Assembly: GCF_020253525.1 (NCBI RefSeq)
Contig: NZ_JADCBK010000058.1
Location: 1 to 43,655 of the forward strand
Origin: Aquidulcibacter sp.
Lineage (GTDB): Bacteria; Pseudomonadota; Alphaproteobacteria; Caulobacterales; Aquidulcibacteraceae
Reading direction: 5' to 3'
Length of the DNA: 43,655 nt
The notes beneath the pieces were generated by a model. It ran no database searches. It saw only the letters and a list, made by a program, of their open reading frames with translations, and was not told where the DNA came from. Position 1 is the stretch's first letter, and each line of letters opens with the position of its first letter. This document shows positions 26,099 to 35,111 of this stretch, in pieces. The position numbers were made by a program, and so were the translations under genes.

Positions 26099-27003
26099 CC
26101 TTTTTTAGCCGTCTCCTCCACCTTGACCGCCTCGAGTCAGAAGCCATTTACATTCTGCGCGAGGCCGCGGCGCAAAGTCGTAATCCTGCACTTCTGTTCT
26201 CGGGCGGTAAGGATAGTGCCGTCTTGTTGCATCTGGCGCTGAAGGCTTTCCGGCCAGAAAAGCTGCCATTCCCGCTCCTGCATGTCGACACCGGTCATAA
26301 TTTTGAAGGCGTCACCCAATTCCGCGACGAAACCGCCGCGAGATTGGGCGAACGTTTGGTCGTGGCCCATGTTGAAGAGTCGATCCAACGCGGCACTGTG
26401 CGCTTGGCTTCGCCCACGGCCAGTCGCAATGCAGCGCAAGCTGTTACCTTGTTGGAAGCGATTGAGACCCATGGCTTTGACCTTTTGCTCGGCGGTGCCC
26501 GACGCGACGAGGACAAAGCGCGGGCTAAAGAACGTGTGTTCAGTCACCGGGATGCCTTTGGGGCTTGGAACCCTAAATCGCAACGGCCTGAACTCTGGGA
26601 TCTTTATAATGGCCGCTTGCAAACGGGGGAGAACTTCCGTGTTTTCCCGCTATCCAATTGGACGGAATTGGATATCTGGACCTATATAGAGCGCGAGAAG
26701 ATTGCTCTTCCCAGCCTTTACTTCGCCCATGTTAGACCTGTCGTGCGCGATGGCGATTATTGGCGACCAGTCACGCCAGTGACACCTGCAGCCGAGGGTC
26801 AGCTGGTTGAGAACCGTCTTGTCCGCTTCCGCACTGTTGGGGACATGACCTGCACATGCCCGATTGAAAGCAATGCTGCGGATGTTTCTGCCATCATCGC
26901 TGAAACCCGACTGAGTACTTTGTCAGAGCGTGGGGCTACCCGCATGGACGATAAGGTGAATGAAGCCGCTATGGAACGGCGCAAGCGCGAGGGCTATTTC
27001 TGA
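26095..27003 (+). CDS. cysD: sulfate adenylyltransferase subunit 2
   Basis: 302 residues, the normal CysD length. Catalytic subunit that forms APS from ATP and sulfate. Seen: PP-loop FSGGKDSAVLLHL (SGGKDS at 36-41), HVDTGHNF, GARRDEDKARAKER, FPLSNWTELDIWTYI, and the C-terminal ERRKREGYF. It works with CysN, whose GTPase drives the reaction. Start overlaps cysH (ATGA), and the stop overlaps cysN (TGATG). Confidence 0.97.
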   Translation: MTFFSRLLHLDRLESEAIYILREAAAQSRNPALLFSGGKDSAVLLHLALKAFRPEKLPFPLLHVDTGHNFEGVTQFRDETAARLGERLVVAHVEESIQRGTVRLASPTASRNAAQAVTLLEAIETHGFDLLLGGARRDEDKARAKERVFSHRDAFGAWNPKSQRPELWDLYNGRLQTGENFRVFPLSNWTELDIWTYIEREKIALPSLYFAHVRPVVRDGDYWRPVTPVTPAAEGQLVENRLVRFRTVGDMTCTCPIESNAADVSAIIAETRLSTLSERGATRMDDKVNEAAMERRKREGYF

Positions 27004-28274
27004 TGACCCAGGCTCAAACCAAGCTCGTTCGCGTAGTTACAGCAGGCAGCGTTGATGACGGAAAATCGACTTTAATCGGACGCATCCTGCACGATTCTCA
27101 AGCTTTGATGAGCGATCAAGTCGATGCCCTATCAAATGCCCGCTTCAGCCGCGCTGAGGAGGGTGACCTTGACTTGTCCTTTGTTACCGATGGTCTTGAG
27201 AGTGAGCGCGAGCAGGGCATCACGATTGATGTTGCTTACCGTTATTTTGCTACGCCCCAAACATCCTTCATTGTTATTGATGCGCCGGGACATGAGCAAT
27301 ATACCCGCAATATGGTGACGGGGGCGAGCAATGCCGATGTGGCCATTGTCTTGGTGGATGCATCGCGATTACATCAGGGTGCGCTTAAAGTTCAAACTCG
27401 CCGCCATGCGACGATTGCCCATCTCTTGGGCCTAAAGGTGGTGTTTGCCGTCAATAAGATGGACCTCGTCAATTGGTCTCAAAAGGTGTTCCTTGAAGTC
27501 GAGGAGAGTCTGAAGCGCTTAAGCCGCAGCCTCGGCATTACCAATGCTGCCATCGTGCCGATCAATGCACGTTCGGGCGATAATGTGGTTTCGAAAAGCC
27601 CTGCTGCAAGCTGGTATGACGGGTCCTCGCTTTTAGACATTCTCCAAAGCCAAGGTGAGGGGACAGATTTGAGCGAGCTTCCGTTCCGCTTTTCCATCCA
27701 ACGTGTAGTCCGCGTCGACGGTCACACGATTGAGGCGCAACGCGGCTATGCGGGTCGCATTGCCTCAGGGCAGATAGCCATTGGAGACGAGGTCTTTGTT
27801 GGGCCGCATCGCCGTCCGACCAAAATCGTCCGCATTGAGACCTATGATCAGAGCTTGGACCGCGCAGAAGCTGGGCAATCCGTGACGCTCTATACCGAGG
27901 ATGAAGTCGATGCCGCCCGCGGTGACCTGCTCACCCGGGGCGAAGCCAATTATGCCAAACGCGTAACCGCGGACCTGTGCTGGTTGGACGACCAGGTTTG
28001 GGATCCACGCCGCCGCTATATTGTTCAACAGGGCACTTCGAGCATCCTGTCACGCATCGAAAACGTATTGCATATTCGCGATATGCGGGACCTTTCTGAA
28101 GTGCGGGGCGATCAAGCTCTGAAACTGAATGACATTGCCTTGGTTCAACTTCAAACCCAAACACCGATCTTGGCCGATCTATTTCAAGATAATCCCAAGA
28201 CGGGGGCTTTTATCTTGATCGACCCAGACACCAATCAAACCGCCGCAGCCGGTATGATACGTGGGGTGGCCTAA
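27003..28274 (+). CDS. cysN: sulfate adenylyltransferase subunit 1 (GTPase)
   Basis: 423 residues. Translation-factor-type GTPase that activates CysD. G1 is GSVDDGKST (about 15-23), G3 is DAPGHEQY (93-100), and G4 is NKMD (151-154), followed by two beta-barrel domains. Unlike CysNC there is no C-terminal APS-kinase domain, which fits an APS-reductase pathway. The stop codon lies in the loop of a strong hairpin (28263-28283) that separates it from the convergent SnoaL-like gene. Confidence 0.97.
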   Translation: MTQAQTKLVRVVTAGSVDDGKSTLIGRILHDSQALMSDQVDALSNARFSRAEEGDLDLSFVTDGLESEREQGITIDVAYRYFATPQTSFIVIDAPGHEQYTRNMVTGASNADVAIVLVDASRLHQGALKVQTRRHATIAHLLGLKVVFAVNKMDLVNWSQKVFLEVEESLKRLSRSLGITNAAIVPINARSGDNVVSKSPAASWYDGSSLLDILQSQGEGTDLSELPFRFSIQRVVRVDGHTIEAQRGYAGRIASGQIAIGDEVFVGPHRRPTKIVRIETYDQSLDRAEAGQSVTLYTEDEVDAARGDLLTRGEANYAKRVTADLCWLDDQVWDPRRRYIVQQGTSSILSRIENVLHIRDMRDLSEVRGDQALKLNDIALVQLQTQTPILADLFQDNPKTGAFILIDPDTNQTAAAGMIRGVA

Positions 28275-28283
28275 AGCCACCCC
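28263..28283 (+). terminator. terminator-like hairpin after cysN
   Basis: Arms GGGGTGGC and GCCACCCC (8 bp, perfect) flank the loop CTAAA, which contains the cysN stop. It lies between two convergent genes and can work on both strands. There is no U-run on either side, so termination is plausible but not certain. Confidence 0.55.
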
Positions 28284-28300
28284 AAGTCCTTGGTGACTGG

Positions 28301-29071
28301 CTAGAACTTACCATTTGCATGGGGCATCTCGTCGGGAATCGTCGAGAGCGTGTCCCAGTGCTCGACAATCTTGCCATCCTCAATACGGAACAGATCAAAG
28401 AAGGCCGTCGGCACATCGCCAAGTTTGCCTTCTGAAGCGGTGAACACGAAATTGCCTTCCGCCACCACGAGAGGCGTGCGGGCATAGGTCATGGCTTGCC
28501 CTGCATCGGCAAAGGCCTGCATCGCTGCCCCCAAACCGGCTAGACCGTCTGCGACTAACGGATTGTGCTGGGTGTAGGTGGTTAGGGAAATATAGTCCGT
28601 CACGCGCTCCGGCGCATGGCCTTGCAAGACCTCGCGGACAAAGCCTTGGATCAGCGCCTTGTTGCTGATTGTCTTGTCCAAATCGCAAATTTCTGTTGCA
28701 CCATCGGTCATGCCATGTCCTGACGCGGTCTGGGTGACGCGAGGTTGCAGATTGTCCCAATGCTCGGCGACTTTGCCATTTTCCACGCGGAAGACATCAA
28801 ATGCGACTAAGGTATCGCCGCCAAAGGCTTGCGCATTTTCATACGTTACGTGGAGCACAACCAAATCCCCCTCCGCAATAACGCGGTGAATAGTACACTT
28901 TATGCCGCTTTCCTTAAGGGCAGGGATAAAGCCGATGATCGGGGCAGCCCCGGTCGGCACGCCGACATTATGCTGAATATAATCGGGTGCCAGCAAGGCC
29001 TCAGCTTTGGCTGGGTCAAAGTCGGCGAAAATCGCCTGGACAGCGCATAAAACAATCTCGCGAGGGGTCAT
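28301..29071 (-). CDS. tandem SnoaL-like (NTF2-fold) protein
   Basis: 256 residues from the ATG at 29071, which has GGAG seven bases upstream; in-frame starts further up lack one. Two SnoaL-like domains are visible: residues about 1-115 (LLAPDYIQHNVGVPTG, VAFDVFRVENGKVAEHWDN) and about 130-256 (TTYTQHNPLVADG, AFFDLFRIEDGKIVEHWDT). Single-domain relatives are polyketide cyclases or small-molecule isomerases; here the fused pair may have one active pocket. It is divergent from an HxlR regulator that probably controls it. Function unknown. Confidence 0.85.
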   Translation of the reverse strand: MTPREIVLCAVQAIFADFDPAKAEALLAPDYIQHNVGVPTGAAPIIGFIPALKESGIKCTIHRVIAEGDLVVLHVTYENAQAFGGDTLVAFDVFRVENGKVAEHWDNLQPRVTQTASGHGMTDGATEICDLDKTISNKALIQGFVREVLQGHAPERVTDYISLTTYTQHNPLVADGLAGLGAAMQAFADAGQAMTYARTPLVVAEGNFVFTASEGKLGDVPTAFFDLFRIEDGKIVEHWDTLSTIPDEMPHANGKF

Positions 29072-29112
29072 ACAAATCTCCATAGGGTGGTTTCCAATTT
29101 GGATGCCTTGCA

Positions 29113-29158
29113 GTACTATTCTAATACCAAGTGTCAATTACGCACTAAAAAGGTACTA
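29113..29158. promoter_or_regulatory. candidate HxlR operator (direct repeat GTACTA)
   Basis: GTACTA occurs at 29113-29118 and 29153-29158, 40 bp apart, in the 90-base divergent region. HxlR-type regulators are known to bind repeated sites near their own genes. The second copy abuts the hxlR start. Only a by-eye suggestion. Confidence 0.3.
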
Positions 29159-29161
29159 AGT

Positions 29162-29533
29162 ATGCTTCCCATAACCGTCACCACAGAAGAAGAAAGCGGC
29201 CTGTGCCCCGTTCGCAGTATCCTTGGCACCGTCACAGGCAAGTGGAGCTCGCTGATCCTCTTATCCCTTGAGGATGGGCCCCGGCGCTTTTCTGCCATCA
29301 AGCGCGTGATTGGCGACATCACCCAACGTGTCTTGACTGAAAACCTCCGCGCCCTTGAACGTGATGGGTATGTAACACGCGAGGTTGTCGCTGGCCCGCC
29401 CGTCGAAGTGCATTATCAACTCACACCAATGGGGTCGGATATGGTTGCCCGCTTTATTCCATTGGTGACCTGGGCGGCCGACCATTATGATGCGGTCCAA
29501 GCCGCCCGGCGGAAGTATGATGGGCGGGCTTGA
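29162..29533 (+). CDS. HxlR-family transcriptional regulator
   Basis: 123 residues from the ATG at 29162; the frame is open back to a GTG at 29087, but this overlaps the promoter and is not supported. The family pattern is clear: GLCPVRSILGTVTGKWSSLIL with the conserved Cys15, then GPRRFSAIKRVIGDITQRVLTENLRALERDGYVTRE-type winged helix, and a final helix. HxlR proteins often sense aldehydes or quinones through that cysteine. It is divergent from the SnoaL-like gene, its likely target. Confidence 0.92.
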   Translation: MLPITVTTEEESGLCPVRSILGTVTGKWSSLILLSLEDGPRRFSAIKRVIGDITQRVLTENLRALERDGYVTREVVAGPPVEVHYQLTPMGSDMVARFIPLVTWAADHYDAVQAARRKYDGRA

Positions 29534-29640
29534 CGGCACACTTTCCATCCAATTACCCCGCATTTGAACAAATCCCGAAAACATCTTGAAAGCAATTTCA
29601 CTTAAATGTGGGCCTCTACTCTAAATGGCGGGGGCGCCAC

Positions 29641-30669
29641 TTGATTATTCGAACTCTCTTCATTCTGGCGGGCTTGTCCGTCGTTTCAAATTGCACTTCT
29701 CAGGCAAATGCGTCTCAACCTGTCCAAGAGATCTCAAGCGCTGGCGATGAGATTGCGGCGCGCAACAAGGTTTTCAGTGAAGTAAAGAACCTGATCGCCG
29801 CCAATGACTTCAACTCTCTTACAACCCTTGAAGAGACTTACCGGACCAGTCGCTCACGGACAGCGAGTGGTTATTGGTATTTGGGGCTGTTCCACGCGGA
29901 AGTGGAAAGTTTCGTGCTTGAAGGCTTAACGGCAGCGGAGGGCTGTGTCCCGCTTCATGCTGATTTTGTTGCGCGCTGGAGGGCCGCTGTGCCGACTAAT
30001 CCAGCCCCCATCATCGCCGAAGCGACCATGCTGTTGAACGAAGGCTGGTGTTATCGCGGCGATGGCTTTGCCAATACGGTCACGCCCGAGGCTTGGGCAA
30101 AATTTCAAGACAAGCTGCAGGCGGCCTATGAACTTCTTGAAACTAACAAGCAGATCGCATCCATCAATCCTGAATATTATGCGGTGCAAACCACACTCTA
30201 CCGTGGCCTCAATGCGCCAGCGGATAAGTTCAAGGATTTGATGGATGAAGCCACCAAGCGGGAACCGGGTTACCATCGGACTTATACCAATGGTGTCTTC
30301 TACCACTTGCCAAAATGGGGCGGGAGTTGGGGGGAAGTAGATCACTTTTTGCGCTACGCCGCCAAGAAATCAGAGAAGACGGACGGAAGTGGCCTTTATG
30401 TCCGCATCCTATGGAATCTCGAAGTCTGTAATTGCGACATCATCAAAGAAGTTGCCGATTGGCCAACCTTGCAGGCCTCCATGCGCGATGTCTATCAGCG
30501 TTTCCCCAACGGTCGAAACCGAGAATATTTTATGAAGCTTTCCTGCAAAATGGGTAAGCCTCAAGAGGCCTTCGATCTCGCACGAATGGCTTTCCCAGAG
30601 AAAGGCAAAGACGAGCTCAATTCAATGACCATGCAGGCCTGCAGCGAGGCGATGGCGGAGTCGAGGTAA
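29641..30669 (+). CDS. DUF4034-like lipoprotein
   Basis: 342 residues from a TTG at 29641 with GGGGG six bases upstream (a GTG at 29608 would add 11). The N-terminus is a lipoprotein signal with VVSNC as lipobox, so it is probably membrane-anchored in the periplasm. The middle (FKDLMDEATKREPGYH and LPKWGGSWGEVDHFL) has the WGGS feature of DUF4034. Helical repeats dominate (YELLETNKQI, EAFDLARMAF). It is translationally coupled to the next membrane protein (TAATG). Function unknown. Confidence 0.75.
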   Translation: MIIRTLFILAGLSVVSNCTSQANASQPVQEISSAGDEIAARNKVFSEVKNLIAANDFNSLTTLEETYRTSRSRTASGYWYLGLFHAEVESFVLEGLTAAEGCVPLHADFVARWRAAVPTNPAPIIAEATMLLNEGWCYRGDGFANTVTPEAWAKFQDKLQAAYELLETNKQIASINPEYYAVQTTLYRGLNAPADKFKDLMDEATKREPGYHRTYTNGVFYHLPKWGGSWGEVDHFLRYAAKKSEKTDGSGLYVRILWNLEVCNCDIIKEVADWPTLQASMRDVYQRFPNGRNREYFMKLSCKMGKPQEAFDLARMAFPEKGKDELNSMTMQACSEAMAESR

Positions 30670-31070
30670 TGGAGTATCAGTTTGAACAGAATGGGCGTCG
30701 GCCAATCGTCATGTTTGCCGCCGTGCTCGGTGCCGTCATGGTCAGTGGCGGGCTCTATTATGACGCGCCTTGGTACTTTCTTGCGATGCCGGCGATAGCT
30801 GGATTGATGGCGCTGCTGATGCTCATTCAAAATAGCCGGAGTGGGCTGAAGCTTAACGCGCAATCGCTCACGCTCTTTAAGGACAATTGGCAGGAAGAAA
30901 TTCCACTCTCGACAATCACACGCCTGCGAACGACCCAGTTCTCAAGCGGTCAACCAAGTGTTTGGCTCGACCGTGTTGGCGCACCTCCCTATCGCATTCC
31001 CGGCTATTGCTTTGGTTCTGCACAGGACTTGAAGCAAGCATTGGCCGCCCACGGAATCGCAACCGACTAA
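30669..31070 (+). CDS. small membrane protein with PH-like soluble domain
   Basis: 133 residues. Two transmembrane helices (about 14-30 and 35-53) are followed by a soluble beta-rich tail (GLKLNAQSLTLFKDNWQEEI, PLSTITRLRTTQF) like bacterial PH-type domains. Its ATG overlaps the DUF4034 stop by one base. No family-level function was recognised; it probably works with the preceding lipoprotein. Ends 7 bases from the convergent AAA ATPase gene. Confidence 0.75.
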   Translation: MEYQFEQNGRRPIVMFAAVLGAVMVSGGLYYDAPWYFLAMPAIAGLMALLMLIQNSRSGLKLNAQSLTLFKDNWQEEIPLSTITRLRTTQFSSGQPSVWLDRVGAPPYRIPGYCFGSAQDLKQALAAHGIATD

Positions 31071-31076
31071 ATCGGC

Positions 31077-32237
31077 CTAAGAACGGCTGGGCCAATTCCA
31101 GCTTGGCTTGTCTGGACCAGAAATCACAGTCTCACCCAAATGCTTGCTGAGCTCAAACATCGAGACGTCGGCCTCGTCAGCCAAAGCTGCTACAAGGGTT
31201 GGCGCGTGGGTTACGATAATCAATTGGGTACGCCGCGCAGCCGTCACGATTAAGCGCGCCAGGGGGGCCAAAAGCTCTGGATGCAGGCTTGTCTCAGGCT
31301 CATTCAACACCATCAGAGACGGCGGATCCGGCGACAGAAGCGCTGCGACCAAAAGCAAATAGCGCAGGGTTCCATCCGATAGCTCTGCAACCTTGAGCGC
31401 GCGCAAGAGCCCGTACTGGCGAAGCTCTAGGTCAAAATAGCCATCGTTTTTCGCCGCAATCTCAACCTCTGCCCGATCAAAGGCATCGGCAATGGCGGCA
31501 TCAAATGCGGCCCCATCGCCGATCTCGCGAATGGTTTGAATCGCAGCGGCCAAGTCTGCCCCATTACTGGCTAAGACTGGTGTATAGGTGCCAATTTGCG
31601 GCTGGCGGGCAGGGGCATCGCGGTCGGTCCGCAAGTGATCATAATAGCGCCACCTGCGCAGGCGCTCTCGCAGGGTCAAAAGTTCCAGCCCATCGCGGGG
31701 ATCGCTGCAATAGGTCATCATAGAGTCATAGGATGCCAAGCTGGTATGGGCCTGTTGCCACTGGCCATCTGCATCGCGCACGCGGACGCCCGGACCATTT
31801 CGTAAAGCTATGGCGTTAGACCGCCCCAAGTTTTCACCAAGCCACAGGGCTTCAGCCTTGATTGCCGGGTCCCGCGCGAATGCAGAGCTTGATGGGGCTG
31901 GTAGACCTAAGTCGATGGCATAACCATAATCTTCACCCGAAAAGCCAAGCTTCAAAGCCACTGGACCTTGCCGCCGCGTTCCTTGAACCGGCATATCACC
32001 TCGCTTCATGGCCGACGAAAAGGCCTCAGGGCCAGCCCATAAGGTAGAGTTGAGGCCGCCTTCTTGGGCAAGCGATTGGATAATCCGGCCTTGCGCGACA
32101 TCTCCTAAAAGGCGAAGCGCACGATAAACATTGGACTTGCCTGCCCCGTTTGGCCCTGTCACCACATTGATCGTGCTCAGAGCTAATACGCACTCACGAA
32201 GCGACCGATACCCCGATATTGCCAGCTTCGAAATCAT
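31077..32237 (-). CDS. AAA family ATPase (AAA_21/RecF-SMC-like)
   Basis: 386 residues from the ATG at 32237 (ISKLAISGYRSLRE); the TTG at 32255 is not needed. Walker A is GPNGAGKSN at about 34-42; the signature-like ELSDGTLRYLLL region, Walker B MVLNEPETSLHPELL and the switch-like IIVTHAPTLV follow. The fold is the SMC/RecF/OLD-type ABC ATPase head without a long coiled coil. No nuclease or TOPRIM partner gene is adjacent, so a defence role is only a possibility. Cytosolic. A 10-bp inverted repeat spans its promoter region (32250-32259 and 32303-32312). Confidence 0.85.
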   Translation of the reverse strand: MISKLAISGYRSLRECVLALSTINVVTGPNGAGKSNVYRALRLLGDVAQGRIIQSLAQEGGLNSTLWAGPEAFSSAMKRGDMPVQGTRRQGPVALKLGFSGEDYGYAIDLGLPAPSSSAFARDPAIKAEALWLGENLGRSNAIALRNGPGVRVRDADGQWQQAHTSLASYDSMMTYCSDPRDGLELLTLRERLRRWRYYDHLRTDRDAPARQPQIGTYTPVLASNGADLAAAIQTIREIGDGAAFDAAIADAFDRAEVEIAAKNDGYFDLELRQYGLLRALKVAELSDGTLRYLLLVAALLSPDPPSLMVLNEPETSLHPELLAPLARLIVTAARRTQLIIVTHAPTLVAALADEADVSMFELSKHLGETVISGPDKPSWNWPSRS

Positions 32238-32317
32238 GAAAATGGGCCCACTCAATTCAATTGGCCCCTAGCCTAAGCGAAAGCGCCTAGCGCCTCAATG
32301 CATGAATTGAGTAATGA

Positions 32318-32346
32318 GACTGGGCGGATCATGGACCCGCCCAGTC
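32318..32346 (-). terminator. terminator-like hairpin after the TonB receptor gene
   Basis: Perfect 10-bp arms GACTGGGCGG (32318-32327) and CCGCCCAGTC (32337-32346) around a 9-base loop, 24 bases past the receptor stop on the minus strand. The flank lacks a strong U-run. Confidence 0.55.
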
Positions 32347-32369
32347 AAGCTTTGGATGGGCGACCCGGC

Positions 32370-35111
32370 TTAAAAGGTCTTTTTGATCTTCAGATAATAA
32401 TAAGCACCTTGCCAGTCGATGAGGGAGTCGGATCGATAGACCCGACCGTTTCCGGTTTCACCCAAGCGCGCTGCCCCTTCATCTGGATATTCGTTTGTGA
32501 TGTTGCGAACACCGGCGGTCACAATGACATCTTTTGGGAAGTCATAAGAGACTTCCATATCAATCAGGACTTCGCTGCCGAGCTTCTGCTTGATCAAGCC
32601 CTCGGGATAGACCGTGCTGGTTGGACATTTGAAGATGCTGATCGGTTGTGCGGTCAAACAATTGGATGCGGTGTAAGAGCCCCAATAATTCGCCCGCACC
32701 ATGCCCGAGAATTTGCCGACGCGGTGATTGACGGTGAAGTTTGACTTGAATTCCGGCACGCCATTTTCAAAGTCAAAGACATCTTCTTCCAAGAAGAGTA
32801 GCGCAGATGGTGACCCAATCAGAATGTCGCCAACCTTAAACGTGTTATAATTGGCGCTGAGGGTGAAATTGGTAGTACCATAATCGCCAAAGTCTGCCCG
32901 ATAGGTCCCCACAAAGTCGACGCCCTTCGTCACAGAATCAAATGCATTCTGGAAGAATTGCACGGCCCCAATGGTGTTTGCCCCCGGCACATTGGCTGCG
33001 ATCAAGGCGGCTTGAATGGTCGGCGTCACCGTGATGGAGCGCGTTGCATAGAATTGGCCTTCAATATCGATTTGATAGAAGTCGAGGGTAAGGTTGAAGC
33101 CGCCCAAGGCCGCTGTGACCCCGGCGGAATAATTCTTCGACCGTTCCGGCTCCAAAGGCTTTGCCCCAAGGAAGAGCGAGACCGGATTGGTAGCCGGGAA
33201 GAGACCCGAAGCAACCGGCTCACTGGCCGGGAAGCGGGTCGACACATTGGCTGTCGATAATTGTCCCGGTGTCGGGGCGCGGAAGCCCGTGCCAATCGAC
33301 GCGCGAAGATTGATGTCATCGGTCAATTCATAGCGCGCGGCGATCTTGCCGTCAGTGGTAGAGCCAAAGTCTTCATAATCTTCAAATCGGCCAGCAACAC
33401 CGACAAACAGCTTGTCCGTCACATCGGCCTCGAAGTCGACATAGACGGCATAGCTGCCGCGGTCGATGGCACCCGAATAGTCTGGGTTATTGCCGGGGAA
33501 ACCGTCAGAGCCGACGCCCAAGAGGCGGTACACAGGGTCGCTTGCATTGGCGCAATTCAGGGTGGAACCTGCCGCGATAACTGCAAGACCGGCTGCTGTG
33601 GGGGTGCGTGTGGCGATCGGTTGAGCTAAGTTACAAAAGCCCCACGGGTCAGGCTTTGCATAGGGTCCCGCTGCCCACGATTCCTTATTACCCTCCACCA
33701 ATTCATAGCCTTCAGAGCGATATTCTGCGCCATAGGAAATGGTCAAAGGGGACGCAAACATCGCAACCGGCAACTCATAAGAGAAGTCTAGATTGAAAGC
33801 GGTTTCATCCGCCACCAAATCGCCGGGACTGAAGGAGGTGGGCGACGCAGGACCGTAGGAAGGATTTTGCGTCTCCGAAAGACCGTAGGAAATCTTGTTA
33901 TAGCCATAGCGAATAGTAGCATCATAAGACCAACGGGGGGATAGTTCGCCCCGAACACCCGCGGTCAATGAATAGTCAATGACATTACCGGAAAAGCGCG
34001 GCGTATAGCCGGCCGGGAAGCGCGAGGTCCCTGTCCATGTCGTCCCGTTCTGCAAACGGATCGCCGGACCCAAAGTGCCTTGGCTGCCGTTTGGATTGGG
34101 GGTTTGACCAAACTCAGGGTCAGGGAAGCGATAATTGAAGTCGCCACTGCCTTCTGAATTGGAATAGTTTGCAAACGCATAGAGGTCGATCTTGTCGGAG
34201 ACCTTATAGCCCGCATTCACAAACGAGCGGAAAGCGACATTTTCAGGCTGGCCCCAGATCTGCACATTGCTGCTGTTATTGCGGGTGCCTGGGCCAAATA
34301 GACCGGCAAATTGCGGATAGGTTGCGCGGTAAAGCGCGACGTCAAAACCAGTGCCAACACCCGTGGCGGTATCATATTGCGGGCTTTGCGCACGCGACCA
34401 TTGATCACCACGATTGGTCCCTTGGGCAGAATTGGCTTCCACACTGATACTGACAAAGCCAGACTCGCCAAGCGCTAATCCCAAATTGCCGGATATCGTA
34501 ATGTCCTCGCCATCGCCTTCGGTATATTGACCCATAGAGGCACTGAGTTCGCCGCCTGAGTCATTGTCCTTCAGAATGAAATTCAATACCCCAGCAATTG
34601 CATCGGACCCATATTGCGCCGCTGCCCCATCGCGCAGGACTTCGACCGTTTTGAGGGCCGAAGCTGGAATGGTTGCAACGTCTGGCCCTTGCGTACCACT
34701 GCCGCCAATCGTCACCAGTGCGGCCCGGTGACGGCGCTTTGAATTGACCAAGACCAAGGTTTTGTCAGAGGTCAGACCCCGCAAGGTCGCGGGTCGTATA
34801 AAGGTCGCCCCATCCGAAATCGGCTGTCGGAACGTGTTAAAAGATGGCACCAAGGTTTTGAGCACGTCTTGTGTGTCGGTGAAGGCGACAGCTGTGATGG
34901 CCTCACTGGTCAAGACATCGACTGGCACCGCTGAATCTGCAACCGTCCGCCCTCGCGTTCTGGTTCCGGTGACGACGACCACCTCACCCACTTTTGTTGT
35001 ATCTGCGCTGGTCGCTTCTTGGGCCTGAGATACCGCGGGAAGCGTTACCCCAACAGCCAGAAGGCTAACCGCCACTGCAAGGCCACTGGCCCCATTTTTT
35101 AATTTCAGCAT
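32370..35111 (-). CDS. TonB-dependent receptor
   Basis: 913 residues, intact. Signal peptide (KNGASGLAVAVSLLAVGV, cleaved near SQAQ), TonB-box-like VGEVVVVTGTR, plug (LKTVEVLRDGAAAQYGSDAIAGVLNF), long barrel, and C-terminal YYLKIKKTF with the final Phe. The LRDGAAAQYGSDAIAG plug and the internal repeats match the large receptors that take up oligosaccharides, complex nutrients or siderophores. GAGGGG lies eight bases before the ATG. Transcribed alone, with a hairpin downstream. No partner enzyme gene is adjacent, so the ligand is open. Confidence 0.95.
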   Translation of the reverse strand: MLKLKNGASGLAVAVSLLAVGVTLPAVSQAQEATSADTTKVGEVVVVTGTRTRGRTVADSAVPVDVLTSEAITAVAFTDTQDVLKTLVPSFNTFRQPISDGATFIRPATLRGLTSDKTLVLVNSKRRHRAALVTIGGSGTQGPDVATIPASALKTVEVLRDGAAAQYGSDAIAGVLNFILKDNDSGGELSASMGQYTEGDGEDITISGNLGLALGESGFVSISVEANSAQGTNRGDQWSRAQSPQYDTATGVGTGFDVALYRATYPQFAGLFGPGTRNNSSNVQIWGQPENVAFRSFVNAGYKVSDKIDLYAFANYSNSEGSGDFNYRFPDPEFGQTPNPNGSQGTLGPAIRLQNGTTWTGTSRFPAGYTPRFSGNVIDYSLTAGVRGELSPRWSYDATIRYGYNKISYGLSETQNPSYGPASPTSFSPGDLVADETAFNLDFSYELPVAMFASPLTISYGAEYRSEGYELVEGNKESWAAGPYAKPDPWGFCNLAQPIATRTPTAAGLAVIAAGSTLNCANASDPVYRLLGVGSDGFPGNNPDYSGAIDRGSYAVYVDFEADVTDKLFVGVAGRFEDYEDFGSTTDGKIAARYELTDDINLRASIGTGFRAPTPGQLSTANVSTRFPASEPVASGLFPATNPVSLFLGAKPLEPERSKNYSAGVTAALGGFNLTLDFYQIDIEGQFYATRSITVTPTIQAALIAANVPGANTIGAVQFFQNAFDSVTKGVDFVGTYRADFGDYGTTNFTLSANYNTFKVGDILIGSPSALLFLEEDVFDFENGVPEFKSNFTVNHRVGKFSGMVRANYWGSYTASNCLTAQPISIFKCPTSTVYPEGLIKQKLGSEVLIDMEVSYDFPKDVIVTAGVRNITNEYPDEGAARLGETGNGRVYRSDSLIDWQGAYYYLKIKKTF

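Noticed and set aside
31077-32237. AAA ATPase as part of a known defence system
   Set aside because: No nuclease, TOPRIM, reverse transcriptase or toxin gene is adjacent; only a solitary ATPase is supported.
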